The notes beneath the pieces are model-generated. The model searched no databases and was not told the origin of the DNA. It saw only the letters and a program-made list of their open reading frames with translations. A stretch of DNA of 64,000 nt from Arthrobacter bussei (lineage in GTDB: Bacteria > Actinomycetota > Actinomycetes > Actinomycetales > Micrococcaceae), in NCBI RefSeq assembly GCF_009377195.2, contig NZ_VJXX01000003.1, positions 62,001 to 126,000 of the forward strand, read 5' to 3'. Both the position numbers and the translations under genes were made by a program. Below, piece after piece: positions 33,092-42,368 of the stretch. How positions within the stretch are numbered: the stretch's first letter is position 1; every line of letters begins with the position of its first letter.

Positions 33092-33170
33092 CGCCGGCAG
33101 CGCCGGGCTGGTCGGTGGGGAGGGCGACGACGGCGGACGCCGCCCGGGCAGCAGATCGACGGGGCATGGT

Positions 33171-34868
33171 TCATGCCCGGTGGGCTGCCCGCTCGAACAC
33201 CACGCGGCCGCCCACGATCGTCAGGTCCGCGCGGAGCCGGTGCAGGGCGGGACCGTCGGGCCCGAACGGATCGGCCGAGAGGACCGCGAGATCGGCCGGT
33301 GCCCCCGGCCGCAGCACGCCCGCGGGCGAGCGCGTCACCCGGGCCGACCCGGCGGTGTAGGCACTCAGCGCCGTCGTGAGGTCTAGGGCCTCCGCGGGGA
33401 CCAGCGGTCCTGTGTCGCCGTGGTCCGGGTGCGCCCGATGCACCGCGACGTGGATCGCCTGCCAGGGATCGGCGTCGGAGACGGGCCAGTCCGAGCCCAT
33501 CGCCAGGGGTGCTCCGCCCGCGAGCATCGACGCGAACGGGTACTGCCACCGCGCGCGCTCCGCCCCGATCAGCGGGACGGTGAGGGAACGCATCTGCTCG
33601 TCGCTGCAGGCCCAGAGCGCCTGGGCGTTGACCGTGACCCCGAGGTGGCCGAAGCGGGGGACGTCGTCCGGGTGCACGAGTTGCACGTGCGCCATCGTGT
33701 GCCGGGGCTCCCAGGATCGCGATCCGCCCGGCGTGGGGTGCAGCGCCACCGCGGCGCGGCCGACGGCGTCGAGGGCCGTCCGGACGGCCCGGTCCCCGAT
33801 GGCGTGCAGGTGGAGGTCGAACCGGGCCGCCTCCAGGGCCTCGGCCGCGGCGTCCAGCACCTCGGGTGGGAGGTACGTGGGGCCTCGGTCCGTCCCGGTC
33901 CGGCCCCCGCACGTGCACCCGGCGCTTTCGTAGGGCTCGAGCATGGCAGCGGTGCGGTTCTCCGGGACGCCGTCGACCATGATCTTGGCGCTCGACGTCG
34001 GGAACCCGGCGGCGGCGTTCAGGTCCCGGCGGGCACCGAAGGAGTCGACGAGGCCGGGGAGGTCCCCGAGCGTGAGGCCGCGGGGCACCCAGAGAGCACC
34101 CGAGGCCCGTCCGGTCAGGCGGCCGGAGGCGGCGAGGGAGCGGTACGCCGGGGCGGCGTCGGGGTAGCCGGCGTACTCGCCGATGATCGCCTCCTGCCAC
34201 CCCGTGACGCCGAGAGCGTGCAGGTGCGCCTGACCGTGGAGGATGCCCGCTTCCACGGCCTCCCGGGTGATCGGCGGGAGCAGCCGGGCCACGAGCGACA
34301 TGGCGCCCTCGTGCAGGATCCCGCTCGCCGAGCCGTCCGGCCTCCGGCCGATCCTCCCGTCCGCCGGATCGGGGGTGCGGTCGTCGATGCCGGCGAGTCG
34401 CAGCGCCGCGGTGTTCACCCAGGCGCTGTGGTGGTCACGGTTGATGAGGTAGACGGGTCGGTGGGGGACGGCGGTATCGAGCACGGAGGCGTCCGGGAAC
34501 CCGCCGTCGTAGTGTCCCTTGTACCAGCCGGCGCCGGTGATCCAGGGGGAGTCGCGGGAGTCGGTGGAGCGGGCGTACCGGGACACCGCGGCCTGCACCT
34601 CGTCGGCTCCCCCGCAGTGCCCGACGTCGCACGCGAGCGCCTCGATGCCTCCCATGAACGTGTGGGCGTGCGCGTCGATGAGGCCCGGGGTCACGAGGCG
34701 GCCGCGCAGATCTACGATCCCGGTGCGCGGACCGGAGGCGGCGCGGACCGCCGCCTCCGGTCCGACGGCGGTGATCCTGCCGCACTCGACGGCGACAGCG
34801 GTGCCGGTGGGGTGCACGGAGAACCCGTTGAAGACCCGGCCACCCCGCAGGACGAGGTCAGCAGTCAC
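33171..34868 (-). CDS. YtcJ-like metal-dependent amidohydrolase
   Basis: 565 residues. The N-terminal beta-sandwich (LVLRGGRVFNGF) leads into the barrel with metal motif DAHAHTF, followed by HLHAIGDRAVRTALD, TMAHVQLVHP and MGSDWPVSDADPW. The C-terminal LRPGAPADLAVLSADPFG completes the composite domain. This is the amidohydrolase_3/YtcJ family, whose members hydrolyse N-formyl or imide bonds of varied substrates. GTG 34868 is the start. It is not obviously in an operon. Confidence 0.88.
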   Translation of the reverse strand: MTADLVLRGGRVFNGFSVHPTGTAVAVECGRITAVGPEAAVRAASGPRTGIVDLRGRLVTPGLIDAHAHTFMGGIEALACDVGHCGGADEVQAAVSRYARSTDSRDSPWITGAGWYKGHYDGGFPDASVLDTAVPHRPVYLINRDHHSAWVNTAALRLAGIDDRTPDPADGRIGRRPDGSASGILHEGAMSLVARLLPPITREAVEAGILHGQAHLHALGVTGWQEAIIGEYAGYPDAAPAYRSLAASGRLTGRASGALWVPRGLTLGDLPGLVDSFGARRDLNAAAGFPTSSAKIMVDGVPENRTAAMLEPYESAGCTCGGRTGTDRGPTYLPPEVLDAAAEALEAARFDLHLHAIGDRAVRTALDAVGRAAVALHPTPGGSRSWEPRHTMAHVQLVHPDDVPRFGHLGVTVNAQALWACSDEQMRSLTVPLIGAERARWQYPFASMLAGGAPLAMGSDWPVSDADPWQAIHVAVHRAHPDHGDTGPLVPAEALDLTTALSAYTAGSARVTRSPAGVLRPGAPADLAVLSADPFGPDGPALHRLRADLTIVGGRVVFERAAHRA

Positions 34869-35029
34869 AGCGCCCGGATTCCTGTGGCGCCCGGCCCGGC
34901 GCGTCCCGGCCGAGCGGCGTCGTGCGCCCCGTGCCGGCTGCCGGCCGCGCCGGACGCACCCTCGTCGCTCTCTCTTCCGCCGGTCCGTCGGCCGGCACCA
35001 CCGGGGTGAGGCGCAGCATCCGGGAGCGG

Positions 35030-36004
35030 CTAGAAGCCGACGAGCGGGTGCGGGACGTAGTGCTCCTCGAGGGCACGGACCTCGTCCTCGGAGAGCTCGA
35101 TGTCCAGGGACGCGAGGGCGTCCTCGAGGTGGTGGGGCTTGCCGACGCCGACGATCGGGGTGGACACGACCGGATTCCGGGACACCCAGGCGAGGGCCAC
35201 CTGCGCCCGCGTCACCCCGCGGTCCGCCGCGACGGCTCCGACGGCGTCCGAGACGCGGCGGTCGGCGTCGAGCGTGCCGTAGAGGGTCTTGCCGAACTGG
35301 TCGGATTCGGACCGCGACGTCGTCTCGTCCCAGGGCCGGGCGAGCTTGCCGCGGGCGAGCGGGCTCCAGGGGAGGACGCCGATGCCCTGGTCCGCGCAGA
35401 GCCCGTACATCTCGCGTTCCTCCTCGCGGTTAATCAGGTTGTAGTGGTCCTGCATCGACACGAAGCGGGTCCAGCCGTTCATGCGCTGCAGGTACAGGGC
35501 CTTGGAGAACTGCCACGCGTACATGGAGGACGCACCGAGGTAGCGCACCTTGCCGGCCTTCACGACGTCGTGCAGGGCCTCGAGCGTCTCCTCCAGCGGT
35601 GTCGTGGGGTCGAACCGGTGGATCTGGTAGAGGTCCACGTAGTCCGTGCCGAGCCGCCGCAGGCTGTTGTCCAGTTCCGCCATGATCGCCTTGCGGGAGA
35701 GGCCCGCGCCGTTCGGGCCCTCGTGCATGCGGCCGTGCACCTTCGTGGCGATCACGATGTCCTCGCGGCGTGTGAACTCGGCCAGCGCCCGGCCCACGAT
35801 CTCCTCGCTCGAGCCGTCGGAGTAGACGTTGGCGGTGTCGAAGAACGTGATGCCGGCGTCGACCGCTGCCCTGATCAGGGGGCGGCTCTCCTCCTCGGGC
35901 AGCGTCCAGGCGTGATTGCCCCGATCCGGCGTGCCATAGCTCATGCAGCCGAGGGCGATGGGGGAGATGTCGAGTCCGGTGGAGCCGAGTTTCACGTAGC
36001 GCAT
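35030..36004 (-). CDS. Aldo/keto reductase
   Basis: 324 residues with the AKR barrel: LGSTGLDISPIALGCMSYG, FFDTANVYSDGSSEE (Asp and Tyr of the tetrad), VIATKVHG (Lys), and DLYQIHRFDP (His). VSTPIVGVGKPHHLEDAL is the C-terminal cofactor loop. The 'YxDGxSEE' and 'TKVHG' wording fits the AKR11-14 type of soluble NADPH enzymes. A TAGGGT box about 40 nt upstream may be its -10. Substrate unknown. Confidence 0.9.
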   Translation of the reverse strand: MRYVKLGSTGLDISPIALGCMSYGTPDRGNHAWTLPEEESRPLIRAAVDAGITFFDTANVYSDGSSEEIVGRALAEFTRREDIVIATKVHGRMHEGPNGAGLSRKAIMAELDNSLRRLGTDYVDLYQIHRFDPTTPLEETLEALHDVVKAGKVRYLGASSMYAWQFSKALYLQRMNGWTRFVSMQDHYNLINREEEREMYGLCADQGIGVLPWSPLARGKLARPWDETTSRSESDQFGKTLYGTLDADRRVSDAVGAVAADRGVTRAQVALAWVSRNPVVSTPIVGVGKPHHLEDALASLDIELSEDEVRALEEHYVPHPLVGF

Positions 36005-36120
36005 GGGTGACCTTCTGCCGACGTCGGGGATGTCCTCCCCACCCTAGTCCCGGGGCTCGGTGACCGGTACGCGAGGAGGCGCGGGTCAGGCACCCATCAC
36101 CCCATTCTGCGTCAGGCGGC

Positions 36121-36126
36121 TACGAT
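36121..36126 (+). promoter_or_regulatory. Candidate -10 box of LOV-GGDEF-EAL gene
   Basis: TACGAT fits the actinobacterial TANNNT pattern and would give a leader of about 67 nt. The -35 region is not clear. Confidence 0.3.
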
Positions 36127-36199
36127 CCTTGCTAGGAGGCCGCCAGGCCACGGACCGCGGCCGGGATCACCGTGGCACTGCGCAGCGGGAGGGCGGAAC

Positions 36200-38230
36200 A
36201 TGCACGGGGTGAACGGGCCGCACTTCGGCGAGGGCAGGGTGCCGGAGGATCTGCTCATCCAGGCGATGGCCGCCACGTCCGAGATCTCGCTCATCGCCGA
36301 CGCCGACCAGAAGATCCTGCACGTCTCCGATTCCTTCGTGAACATCACCGGGTACGGCCGTGAGGAGGCGCTCGGGCGCAATTGCCGCATGCTGCAGGGC
36401 CCGGGCACCGACCCGGAGACGACGGCGGCCATCCGCCACGCCCTCACCGCGGGCACGCCCTTCAACGGGGAGATCCTCAACTACCGCAAGGACGGTTCTG
36501 CCTTCTGGAACGCGCTGCGCATCACGCCGCTGCGGTCCGCGAGCGGCGCCGTCACGCATTTCGTCAGTGTCCAGCGGGACATCAACACCAGGATGGCGCT
36601 CCACGAACAGCTGCGTTTCCAGGCCCTGCACGACCAGGTGACGGGTCTGCCCAACCGCGCGGCCATGGGGGAGCGCATCAGACTGCTCCTCGGGTCCGGC
36701 CCGGCGGGGGAGCACGTCACCGCCATCGGGCTGATCGACCTCGACGACTTCCGCGACATCAACAACAGCTACGGCCACGAGGCCGGGGACGAGCTCCTGC
36801 GGGAGTGGGCACTGCGGCTGCAGGGGCTGCTCCGCGACGGGGACGTCCTCGGCAGGATGGGTGGCGACGAGTTCCTCGTGATCTTCAGGGACATCCCGCC
36901 GGCGGACGCGGAGGCCGCCTTCCACCGGTTGCTCGAGCCCCTGCTCGAGATGGCCGGGACGCCCTTCCTGGTCGGCGGCAGCGACGTCACGATCGGGATG
37001 AGCATGGGGATCGCCCTGCTGCCTGCCGAGGGCGCCGATGATGCCGCCGTCCTCCGCGTGGCCGACGAAGCGCTCTACGCCGTGAAGCAGCGCAAGGCCG
37101 ACCGCGTGCAGTGGTGGGAACTCGGGGCTCCCGTCGGAGGGGAGCCGGACCCGGACGTGACGGGCGACGACGGCCCGGTAGGACCGCCCGAGGAGATCGG
37201 GCGGTCCTACCGGCGGGCCCTGGACACGGGTGTCGTGGTCTATCTCCAGCCGGTGGTCGACCTCAGGAAGGGGGGCGTCCACCTCTTCGAGGCGCTCGCA
37301 CGGCTGGAGCTGCCGGGCGGTCGTCTCGCCGCGCCCGGCGAGTTCCTGCCCCACCTCGACGCCGCCGATCTCGACCGGCTGTTCTCGCGGGTGCTCGACG
37401 ACTCACTGGACCGTTTCAGCGCCTGGTACCGCGACGGCGTCTGCGACGGGATCTCGGTGAACCTGCCGCCCTCCGTGCTCCTGCGCCCGGCCCTGGTCGG
37501 CGACCTGGCATACTCGCTCGTCCGGCACGGAGTGCCCGCCCGATGCCTCACGCTGGAGCTCCTGGAGTCGGACAGCGTCGATTCCGAGGCGCAGAGCGAG
37601 GTGCTGCAGGAGATCGCCGGGCTCGGCGTCGGTGTGGCGATGGATGATCTCGGAGCCGGCTACAGCAGTCTCAAGCGCCTCTCCACACTGCCGTTCACCA
37701 CCATCAAGCTGGACCGTGATCTCCTCGCGGGCATCCACACGCGCCCCACGGATGCCCTGAGCATGATCGCCACCCTGATCCAGATGGGCCGGGACTTCGG
37801 GATGAAGGTGGTGATCGAGGGCATCGAGGACCGCAGCGTCGCCGAGGCCGTGACGGTGCTGGGTGCCGCCCTCGGGCAGGGGTACTACTTCTGCCGGCCC
37901 ATCCCGGCTGCCGAGGTGCCCGCCTTCGCCGGCCGCTTCGGCGAGGCCTTCCACCCCAATCGCTTCCGGACCCACCTCGGAGCGCTCGCCTACCACTGGC
38001 AGTTCGCGCGCCTCGGATCCCCGCACCCGCGCGAGCTCGCGGACTGTCCGCTCAGCCACTTCCTGTCCGCGGTCGGCTCGCCGACCGACGTGGAGCGCTG
38101 GCACGCACAGCAGCACGACGGGCGCGCGGTGCACCTCGGCGCCGGACAGCTCATGGTCGACTGGCTCGTCCAGCAGGTCCGGTTGGCGGCCGAGCAGGTC
38201 AGCGCCCTCCCGGTGGCCGGCGCATCCTGA
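36200..38230 (+). CDS. LOV-GGDEF-EAL cyclic-di-GMP signalling protein
   Basis: 676 residues. LOV domain (about 20-130): GRNCRMLQG with flavin-binding Cys62, plus Asn94 (ILNYRKDG), Asn104 (FWNAL) and Gln125 (FVSVQRDI), the full FMN-adduct set. GGDEF domain (about 140-305) is intact (221-225) with an inhibitory I-site RDGD (212-215). EAL domain (about 335-575) keeps EALAR (364-368), Asn421, Glu453, DD 482-483, Lys503 and Glu540. Both making and breaking cyclic-di-GMP are possible. The C-terminal 100 residues carry His599, Cys616, His635 and His639, which resemble a zinc-binding CZB set. No membrane helix, so a cytoplasmic blue-light and possibly zinc sensor. Confidence 0.92.
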   Translation: MHGVNGPHFGEGRVPEDLLIQAMAATSEISLIADADQKILHVSDSFVNITGYGREEALGRNCRMLQGPGTDPETTAAIRHALTAGTPFNGEILNYRKDGSAFWNALRITPLRSASGAVTHFVSVQRDINTRMALHEQLRFQALHDQVTGLPNRAAMGERIRLLLGSGPAGEHVTAIGLIDLDDFRDINNSYGHEAGDELLREWALRLQGLLRDGDVLGRMGGDEFLVIFRDIPPADAEAAFHRLLEPLLEMAGTPFLVGGSDVTIGMSMGIALLPAEGADDAAVLRVADEALYAVKQRKADRVQWWELGAPVGGEPDPDVTGDDGPVGPPEEIGRSYRRALDTGVVVYLQPVVDLRKGGVHLFEALARLELPGGRLAAPGEFLPHLDAADLDRLFSRVLDDSLDRFSAWYRDGVCDGISVNLPPSVLLRPALVGDLAYSLVRHGVPARCLTLELLESDSVDSEAQSEVLQEIAGLGVGVAMDDLGAGYSSLKRLSTLPFTTIKLDRDLLAGIHTRPTDALSMIATLIQMGRDFGMKVVIEGIEDRSVAEAVTVLGAALGQGYYFCRPIPAAEVPAFAGRFGEAFHPNRFRTHLGALAYHWQFARLGSPHPRELADCPLSHFLSAVGSPTDVERWHAQQHDGRAVHLGAGQLMVDWLVQQVRLAAEQVSALPVAGAS

Positions 38231-38296
38231 GCCGCAAGGGGTCACGCCGCTCTGCGCGGTGAGACTGCAGCCGCCCGCTTAGGGCAGGATGGCTAC

Positions 38297-39622
38297 GTGA
38301 CAGAAGCAGACGCCGCTAGCCCGGACACCGAGACCCCGTCTCCACGACGGTCTGCGCGGCGATGGAAGCCCACGCCCCGGCCGGCCCCTGAGGCTCACGG
38401 CTCGTCCGTCGCCCGCCGCTTCCGGCCGCACGCCTTCGCCGACGGCCTGAAGGCGAGTGCCGCGTGGACGGCGCGCTGCATCATCGTCCTCGCCGGACTG
38501 GTGGTCCTCTGGTACCTCACGAAGGCACTGTGGTCCATCGTCCTGCCCACGCTCTTCGCCCTCCTGCTCGCCTCGGTGCTCTGGCCCGTGAACAGGTTCC
38601 TGCGCCGCGGCCTCCCGAAGGTCCTCGCCGCACTCGTGACTCTGCTGGGGTTCATCGGGATCGTCGTCGGGATCGGGGCCCTGACCATCCCCGCGATCGC
38701 GAGCGGCGTCACGGACCTCTCCGGACTCGCGCGGGACAACATCGCCGACCTCGCCGCGTTCGTGGCCGGGCCGCCGCTGAACCTCGACACCCCGAACCTC
38801 GACAGCATCGTGGACACGGCACTGAGCCAGGTGCAGGCCAACGTGGGGAACATCGTCAGCGGCATCACGACGGGCCTCGGCGAGCTGACGTCCGGCACGG
38901 TGGTGGTGCTGCTGGCCCTCGTCTTCACCTTCTTCTGCCTCAAGGACGGCGACCGCTTCATGCCCTGGGCGGCGCGCTGGACCAACTCGACGGCGTTCGG
39001 CCACGCGTCCATGATCGCGAGCGGCACGTGGAAGGCCCTCTCCTCCTACATCTTCGCGCAGGCCACGGTGGCTCTGGTCGATGCCGTGTTCATCGGGCTC
39101 GGCCTGGTGCTCCTCGACATCCCGCTCGCCGTCCCGCTGGCCGTGCTGGTGTTCTTCTCCGCCTTCATCCCGGTGGTCGGGGCGATCGTCTCCGGGCTCG
39201 TCGCGACGCTCGTCGCCTTCCTCGCCTACGGCTGGGTGAGCGCGCTCGCGGTGCTCGGGCTCGTGGTCCTGGTCCAGCAGCTCGAGAGCAACTTCATCCA
39301 GCCCCTGCTCGTCGGGCGGACCCTCGAGATCCACCCCGCCGTCGTGCTCGCCTCGGTGACGGCCGGCGGCACGCTCTTCGGGATCATCGGGGCGTTCCTC
39401 GCTGTCCCCACGACGGCGGTGGCGATCGTGGTGCTGCGGTACCTGCGCGACCAGTCGATCGAGAACAGACCGGAGACCGGCGTCGCGTCGGGGGACCCCG
39501 ACGCCGTTCCGCCGCCGCCGAGCAGGGCGTCCGACGAGGGACCGGCCGCGACGGCGTCGGACGGCGAACCCAGTGCCCCGGCGGGACCGGTGGGGCACCG
39601 CTCGGAGCAGTCCGGTGACTAG
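38297..39622 (+). CDS. AI-2E family permease-like transporter
   Basis: 441 residues, about eight helices. Family blocks are present: LPTLFALLLASVLWPVNRFL, FTFFCLKDGDRFMPW, and FFSAFIPVVGAIVSG with ESNFIQPLLVGR near the C-terminus. The Pro-rich N-terminal 45 and C-terminal 60 residues are cytoplasmic and low complexity. Known members export AI-2 or exchange Na+/H+; the substrate here is unknown. GTG 38297; the downstream dehydrogenase start lies inside its last codons. Confidence 0.86.
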   Translation: MTEADAASPDTETPSPRRSARRWKPTPRPAPEAHGSSVARRFRPHAFADGLKASAAWTARCIIVLAGLVVLWYLTKALWSIVLPTLFALLLASVLWPVNRFLRRGLPKVLAALVTLLGFIGIVVGIGALTIPAIASGVTDLSGLARDNIADLAAFVAGPPLNLDTPNLDSIVDTALSQVQANVGNIVSGITTGLGELTSGTVVVLLALVFTFFCLKDGDRFMPWAARWTNSTAFGHASMIASGTWKALSSYIFAQATVALVDAVFIGLGLVLLDIPLAVPLAVLVFFSAFIPVVGAIVSGLVATLVAFLAYGWVSALAVLGLVVLVQQLESNFIQPLLVGRTLEIHPAVVLASVTAGGTLFGIIGAFLAVPTTAVAIVVLRYLRDQSIENRPETGVASGDPDAVPPPPSRASDEGPAATASDGEPSAPAGPVGHRSEQSGD

Positions 39623-40592
39623 GCGGCCGGTCGTCGCCGTCCTCGAGGGAGCCCGCCCGGTGCGCGGACTCGAGCGCGTGGCCGGACTCGCCGACGTCCG
39701 CATCGCGCAGGCCCCGGACCTGGACCGGGCGCTCGACGGCGCGGAGGTGCTCTTTCTCTGGGACTACTTCTCCGGTGCGCTGCCCGCGGCCTGGCACGCC
39801 GCGGGCTCGCTGCGCTGGCTGCACGTCGCGGCGGCCGGGGTGGACAGGCTGCTGTTCCCGGAGCTGGTGGCCTCCGACGTCGTCGTCACGAACGCCCACG
39901 GCATCTTCGACCAGCCGATGGCCGAGTACGTCCTCGGCGGCATGCTGCACACGGCCAAGGGGTTCGGTCCACTCCGCGACCGGCAGAACGAAGGCGTCTG
40001 GGCGTGGCGTGAGGGCAGGAACATCGCCGGGACCCGGGCCCTGGTGGTGGGTACCGGCAGCATCGGCCGCCACACGGCCCGCCTGCTCCGCGCGGTCGGT
40101 GTGCGGGTCGAGGGGGTGGGTCGCACCGCGCGCGGGGACGACGACGCCTTCGGCCGCGTGCACGCCTCGACCGACCTGGAGCGGATCGTCGGCGACGTCG
40201 ACTGGCTCGTCCTCGTCGCACCGCTCACCCCGGCCACCGAGCATCTCGTGGACGCCCGGGTCATCGACGCCCTCCCGCCCACGGCCGTGCTGGTCAACGC
40301 AGGGCGCGGTCGGCTCGTCGACGAGGACGCCCTCGTGCGGCGCCTGACCGCGGGAACCCTGGCCGGAGCCGTGCTCGACACCTTCGCCGTCGAGCCGCTG
40401 CCCGGGGACCACCCGCTCTGGTCCCTGCCGTCGGTGCTCGTGACGCCGCATATGGCGAGCAATGCCGATTCGTGGCTGGATGATCTCGCCGCTCAGTTCG
40501 AACGCAACTTCCTGCTGTGGGCCGCAGGGGAGCCGCTCCCCGGAGTGGTCGACAAGGCCCTCGGGTACGTACCGTCGCGCCCCGTGCCCTAG
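39615..40592 (+). CDS. D-2-hydroxyacid dehydrogenase family protein
   Basis: 325 residues. The Rossmann motif VVGTGSIGRHTA, then LTPATEHLVDARVIDAL, NAGRGRLVDEDAL (Arg), the Glu-containing TFAVEPLPGDHPLW and LVTPHMAS with the catalytic His are all in order. The catalytic Arg is in the NAGRGR block, as in this family. GTG 39615 with GGAG 7 nt upstream overlaps the transporter stop by 8 bp. It probably reduces a 2-keto acid. It is convergent with the next gene, overlapping by 4 bp. Confidence 0.87.
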   Translation: MTRRPVVAVLEGARPVRGLERVAGLADVRIAQAPDLDRALDGAEVLFLWDYFSGALPAAWHAAGSLRWLHVAAAGVDRLLFPELVASDVVVTNAHGIFDQPMAEYVLGGMLHTAKGFGPLRDRQNEGVWAWREGRNIAGTRALVVGTGSIGRHTARLLRAVGVRVEGVGRTARGDDDAFGRVHASTDLERIVGDVDWLVLVAPLTPATEHLVDARVIDALPPTAVLVNAGRGRLVDEDALVRRLTAGTLAGAVLDTFAVEPLPGDHPLWSLPSVLVTPHMASNADSWLDDLAAQFERNFLLWAAGEPLPGVVDKALGYVPSRPVP

Positions 40593-41536
40593 GCGGGTGA
40601 TCCGGTCACGGCCAGGTCCTCCCGCCACCAGCGGACGGTCTCCGCGGCAGCCTGTCCGAGAGGCGTCGGGGTGCGCCCGAGGAGTCGCTCGGAGGCCGAG
40701 GAATCCATGACGAAGGGCCGGTCGAACTGGTAGGCCATCTCGGCGACCTCCCGCACGGACGGCAGTACCGTACCGAGCGCCCGCAGCAGCCACCCGGGAA
40801 TGCCCCTGAGCGGAGGCACGGCGACGCCCGCCTCCAGAGCGAAAGCCTCCGCCATCGCGCGCTGGGACAGCGCCGGGAGGGTGGGTGCGTGCAGCACCCG
40901 GTCCGCGGCGCGGGGCAGGCCGGCCGCGGTGATCATCGCCGCCGCGAGATCGGGCACGTACGTGAAGGAGTGCGGTGCCCCGGGGTCGCCGACCAGCTGG
41001 ATCGCCTTGCCCGCCAGGATGGCCGGGATCATCCGTTCACCCGCGTGGGCGGTGCGGGCCCGCGGACCGTAGAAGTCCGAGGCGATGACCGAGACCGTGG
41101 ACGCCGGCGAGGCCGCCCTCGCCGCCAGGAGTGCCGTCCGGACGCCGCGCTTGCCCCCGGCGGCCGCGCGCTCGGCGTCCTCGGTCATGACGGCGTCAGG
41201 GTTGCTGTAGGAGTACAGGCTTTCCGGGAACACGACGACGGCGCCCTCGCGATGTGCCGCGTCGAGTATCACGGCCTCGGCGGCGGGGAGTTCGCGCCGC
41301 CAGGCTTCTGCGGTGTACGCGCTGCCGTGGATGCAGTGGAAGACGGCGGCGGCCCCGGCGATGGCCGAGGCCAGTGCCGCGGGGTCCGAGGCATCCGCCC
41401 GCAGCCTCTCCACCGACGGGTGGTCGGGACCGCTGCCCGAGCGCGTGAGGAGGCGGACGGTGTCACCGCGCTGTGCCAGCTGCTCGGCGATGGTCCAGCC
41501 GACGGGTCCTGCTCCGGTGACGACGTAGAGCGTCAT
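40589..41536 (-). CDS. NAD(P)-binding epimerase-like oxidoreductase under TetR control
   Basis: 315 residues of extended-SDR type: TLYVVTGAGPVGWTIAEQLA, VFHCIHGSAYT, SYTSYSN-like SLYSYSNPDAV and a VIASDFYGPRA segment. It lacks a clear catalytic YxxxK and resembles NmrA/epimerase sensors or reductases. AAAGG lies 7 nt before ATG 41536. The 130-bp gap to the divergent tetR gene contains two operator palindromes, so the TetR protein almost surely controls it. Confidence 0.8.
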   Translation of the reverse strand: MTLYVVTGAGPVGWTIAEQLAQRGDTVRLLTRSGSGPDHPSVERLRADASDPAALASAIAGAAAVFHCIHGSAYTAEAWRRELPAAEAVILDAAHREGAVVVFPESLYSYSNPDAVMTEDAERAAAGGKRGVRTALLAARAASPASTVSVIASDFYGPRARTAHAGERMIPAILAGKAIQLVGDPGAPHSFTYVPDLAAAMITAAGLPRAADRVLHAPTLPALSQRAMAEAFALEAGVAVPPLRGIPGWLLRALGTVLPSVREVAEMAYQFDRPFVMDSSASERLLGRTPTPLGQAAAETVRWWREDLAVTGSPA

Positions 41537-41561
41537 GATCATGCCTTTCGTGGACGGAAGA

Positions 41562-41576
41562 GAGAGCGCTGCTCTC
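41562..41576. promoter_or_regulatory. TetR operator 1
   Basis: GAGAGC-GCT-GCTCTC, a perfect 6-bp inverted repeat, between the divergent oxidoreductase and tetR genes. It shares the AGAGCNNTGCTCT pattern with operator 2. Confidence 0.75.
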
Positions 41577-41611
41577 AGAAGCAAGTGTGAGCACCGTCGT
41601 CGTAGAAGTCA

Positions 41612-41624
41612 AGAGCAGTGCTCT
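41612..41624. promoter_or_regulatory. TetR operator 2
   Basis: AGAGCA-G-TGCTCT, a perfect 13-bp palindrome 36 bp from operator 1. A half-site TGCTCT recurs at 41638-41643 inside the tetR promoter spacer. Confidence 0.8.
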
Positions 41625-41630
41625 CATAAG

Positions 41631-41660
41631 TTGACGGTGCTCTCGCCAGCATGCGAGGCT
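41631..41660 (+). promoter_or_regulatory. Promoter of tetR gene
   Basis: TTGACG (41631-41636), 18-nt spacer, GAGGCT (41655-41660), then 6 nt to ATG 41667: a probably leaderless transcript. The spacer holds a TGCTCTC half-site, consistent with autorepression. Confidence 0.5.
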
Positions 41661-41666
41661 GACGTC

Positions 41667-42368
41667 ATGCCAGGAACACCGCGGGCCCGGGCCCGGGAGC
41701 AGACGCTCGGAGACATCACCAGCATCGGGCGCCGCCACCTCGCCGAGGTCGGCGCTGCCGCGCTCTCCCTGCGCGCGGTGGCGCGGGAACTCGGAGTCGT
41801 CTCGTCCGCCGTCTACCGCTACGTGGCCAACCGTGACGAGTTGCTGACGCTCCTCGTCGTCGATGCCTACACCGAACTGGGGGACGAGGTCGATGCGGCG
41901 GTGGAGGCCGCGGGTCCGGCCGCCGTCGACCGCTTCACAGCGCTGGCGCAGGCGGTGCGCACCTGGGCCGTCCGCGAGCCGTCGCGCTATGCGCTGCTCT
42001 ACGGCAGCCCCGTCCCGGGATACGCCGCACCGGCCGAACGCACCACGGCCGAGGGCACGCGCGTGGTCACGCTGCTCGCTCTGATCATCGACGGTGCCTG
42101 GCGGTCGGGGGAGCTCGACGACACGGCCGCACCCGTCGCGGCCACGCTCGAACCGGATCTGCGGGCCATCAGCGATCAGCTCTCACTCGCCGTGCCGGAC
42201 CGGGTGATCGCGGCAACGGTGCAGGCCTGGTCCGCCCTCTTCGGTGCCGTCTCCTTCGAGGTCTTCGGCCAGTACGGTCGGTCCACCTTCGCCGACCCGG
42301 CGGCGCTCTTCGACCTCGTGGCGGACCGGATCGCCGTCCAGCTCGGGCTCCGGCGGCCCGGCGGCTGA
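41667..42368 (+). CDS. TetR-family repressor with WHG-type C-terminal domain
   Basis: 233 residues. The N-terminal HTH (about 14-60) reads SLRAVARELGVVSSAVYRYVANRDELL, the classical TetR recognition helix. The C-terminal ligand domain contains RYALLYGSPVPGYAAP, the usual WHG-subfamily (TetR_C_13) motif. ATG 41667 is supported by the leaderless promoter spacing. It should repress the divergent epimerase-like gene and itself by the AGAGCNNTGCTCT operators. Inducer unknown. Confidence 0.9.
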   Translation: MPGTPRARAREQTLGDITSIGRRHLAEVGAAALSLRAVARELGVVSSAVYRYVANRDELLTLLVVDAYTELGDEVDAAVEAAGPAAVDRFTALAQAVRTWAVREPSRYALLYGSPVPGYAAPAERTTAEGTRVVTLLALIIDGAWRSGELDDTAAPVAATLEPDLRAISDQLSLAVPDRVIAATVQAWSALFGAVSFEVFGQYGRSTFADPAALFDLVADRIAVQLGLRRPGG

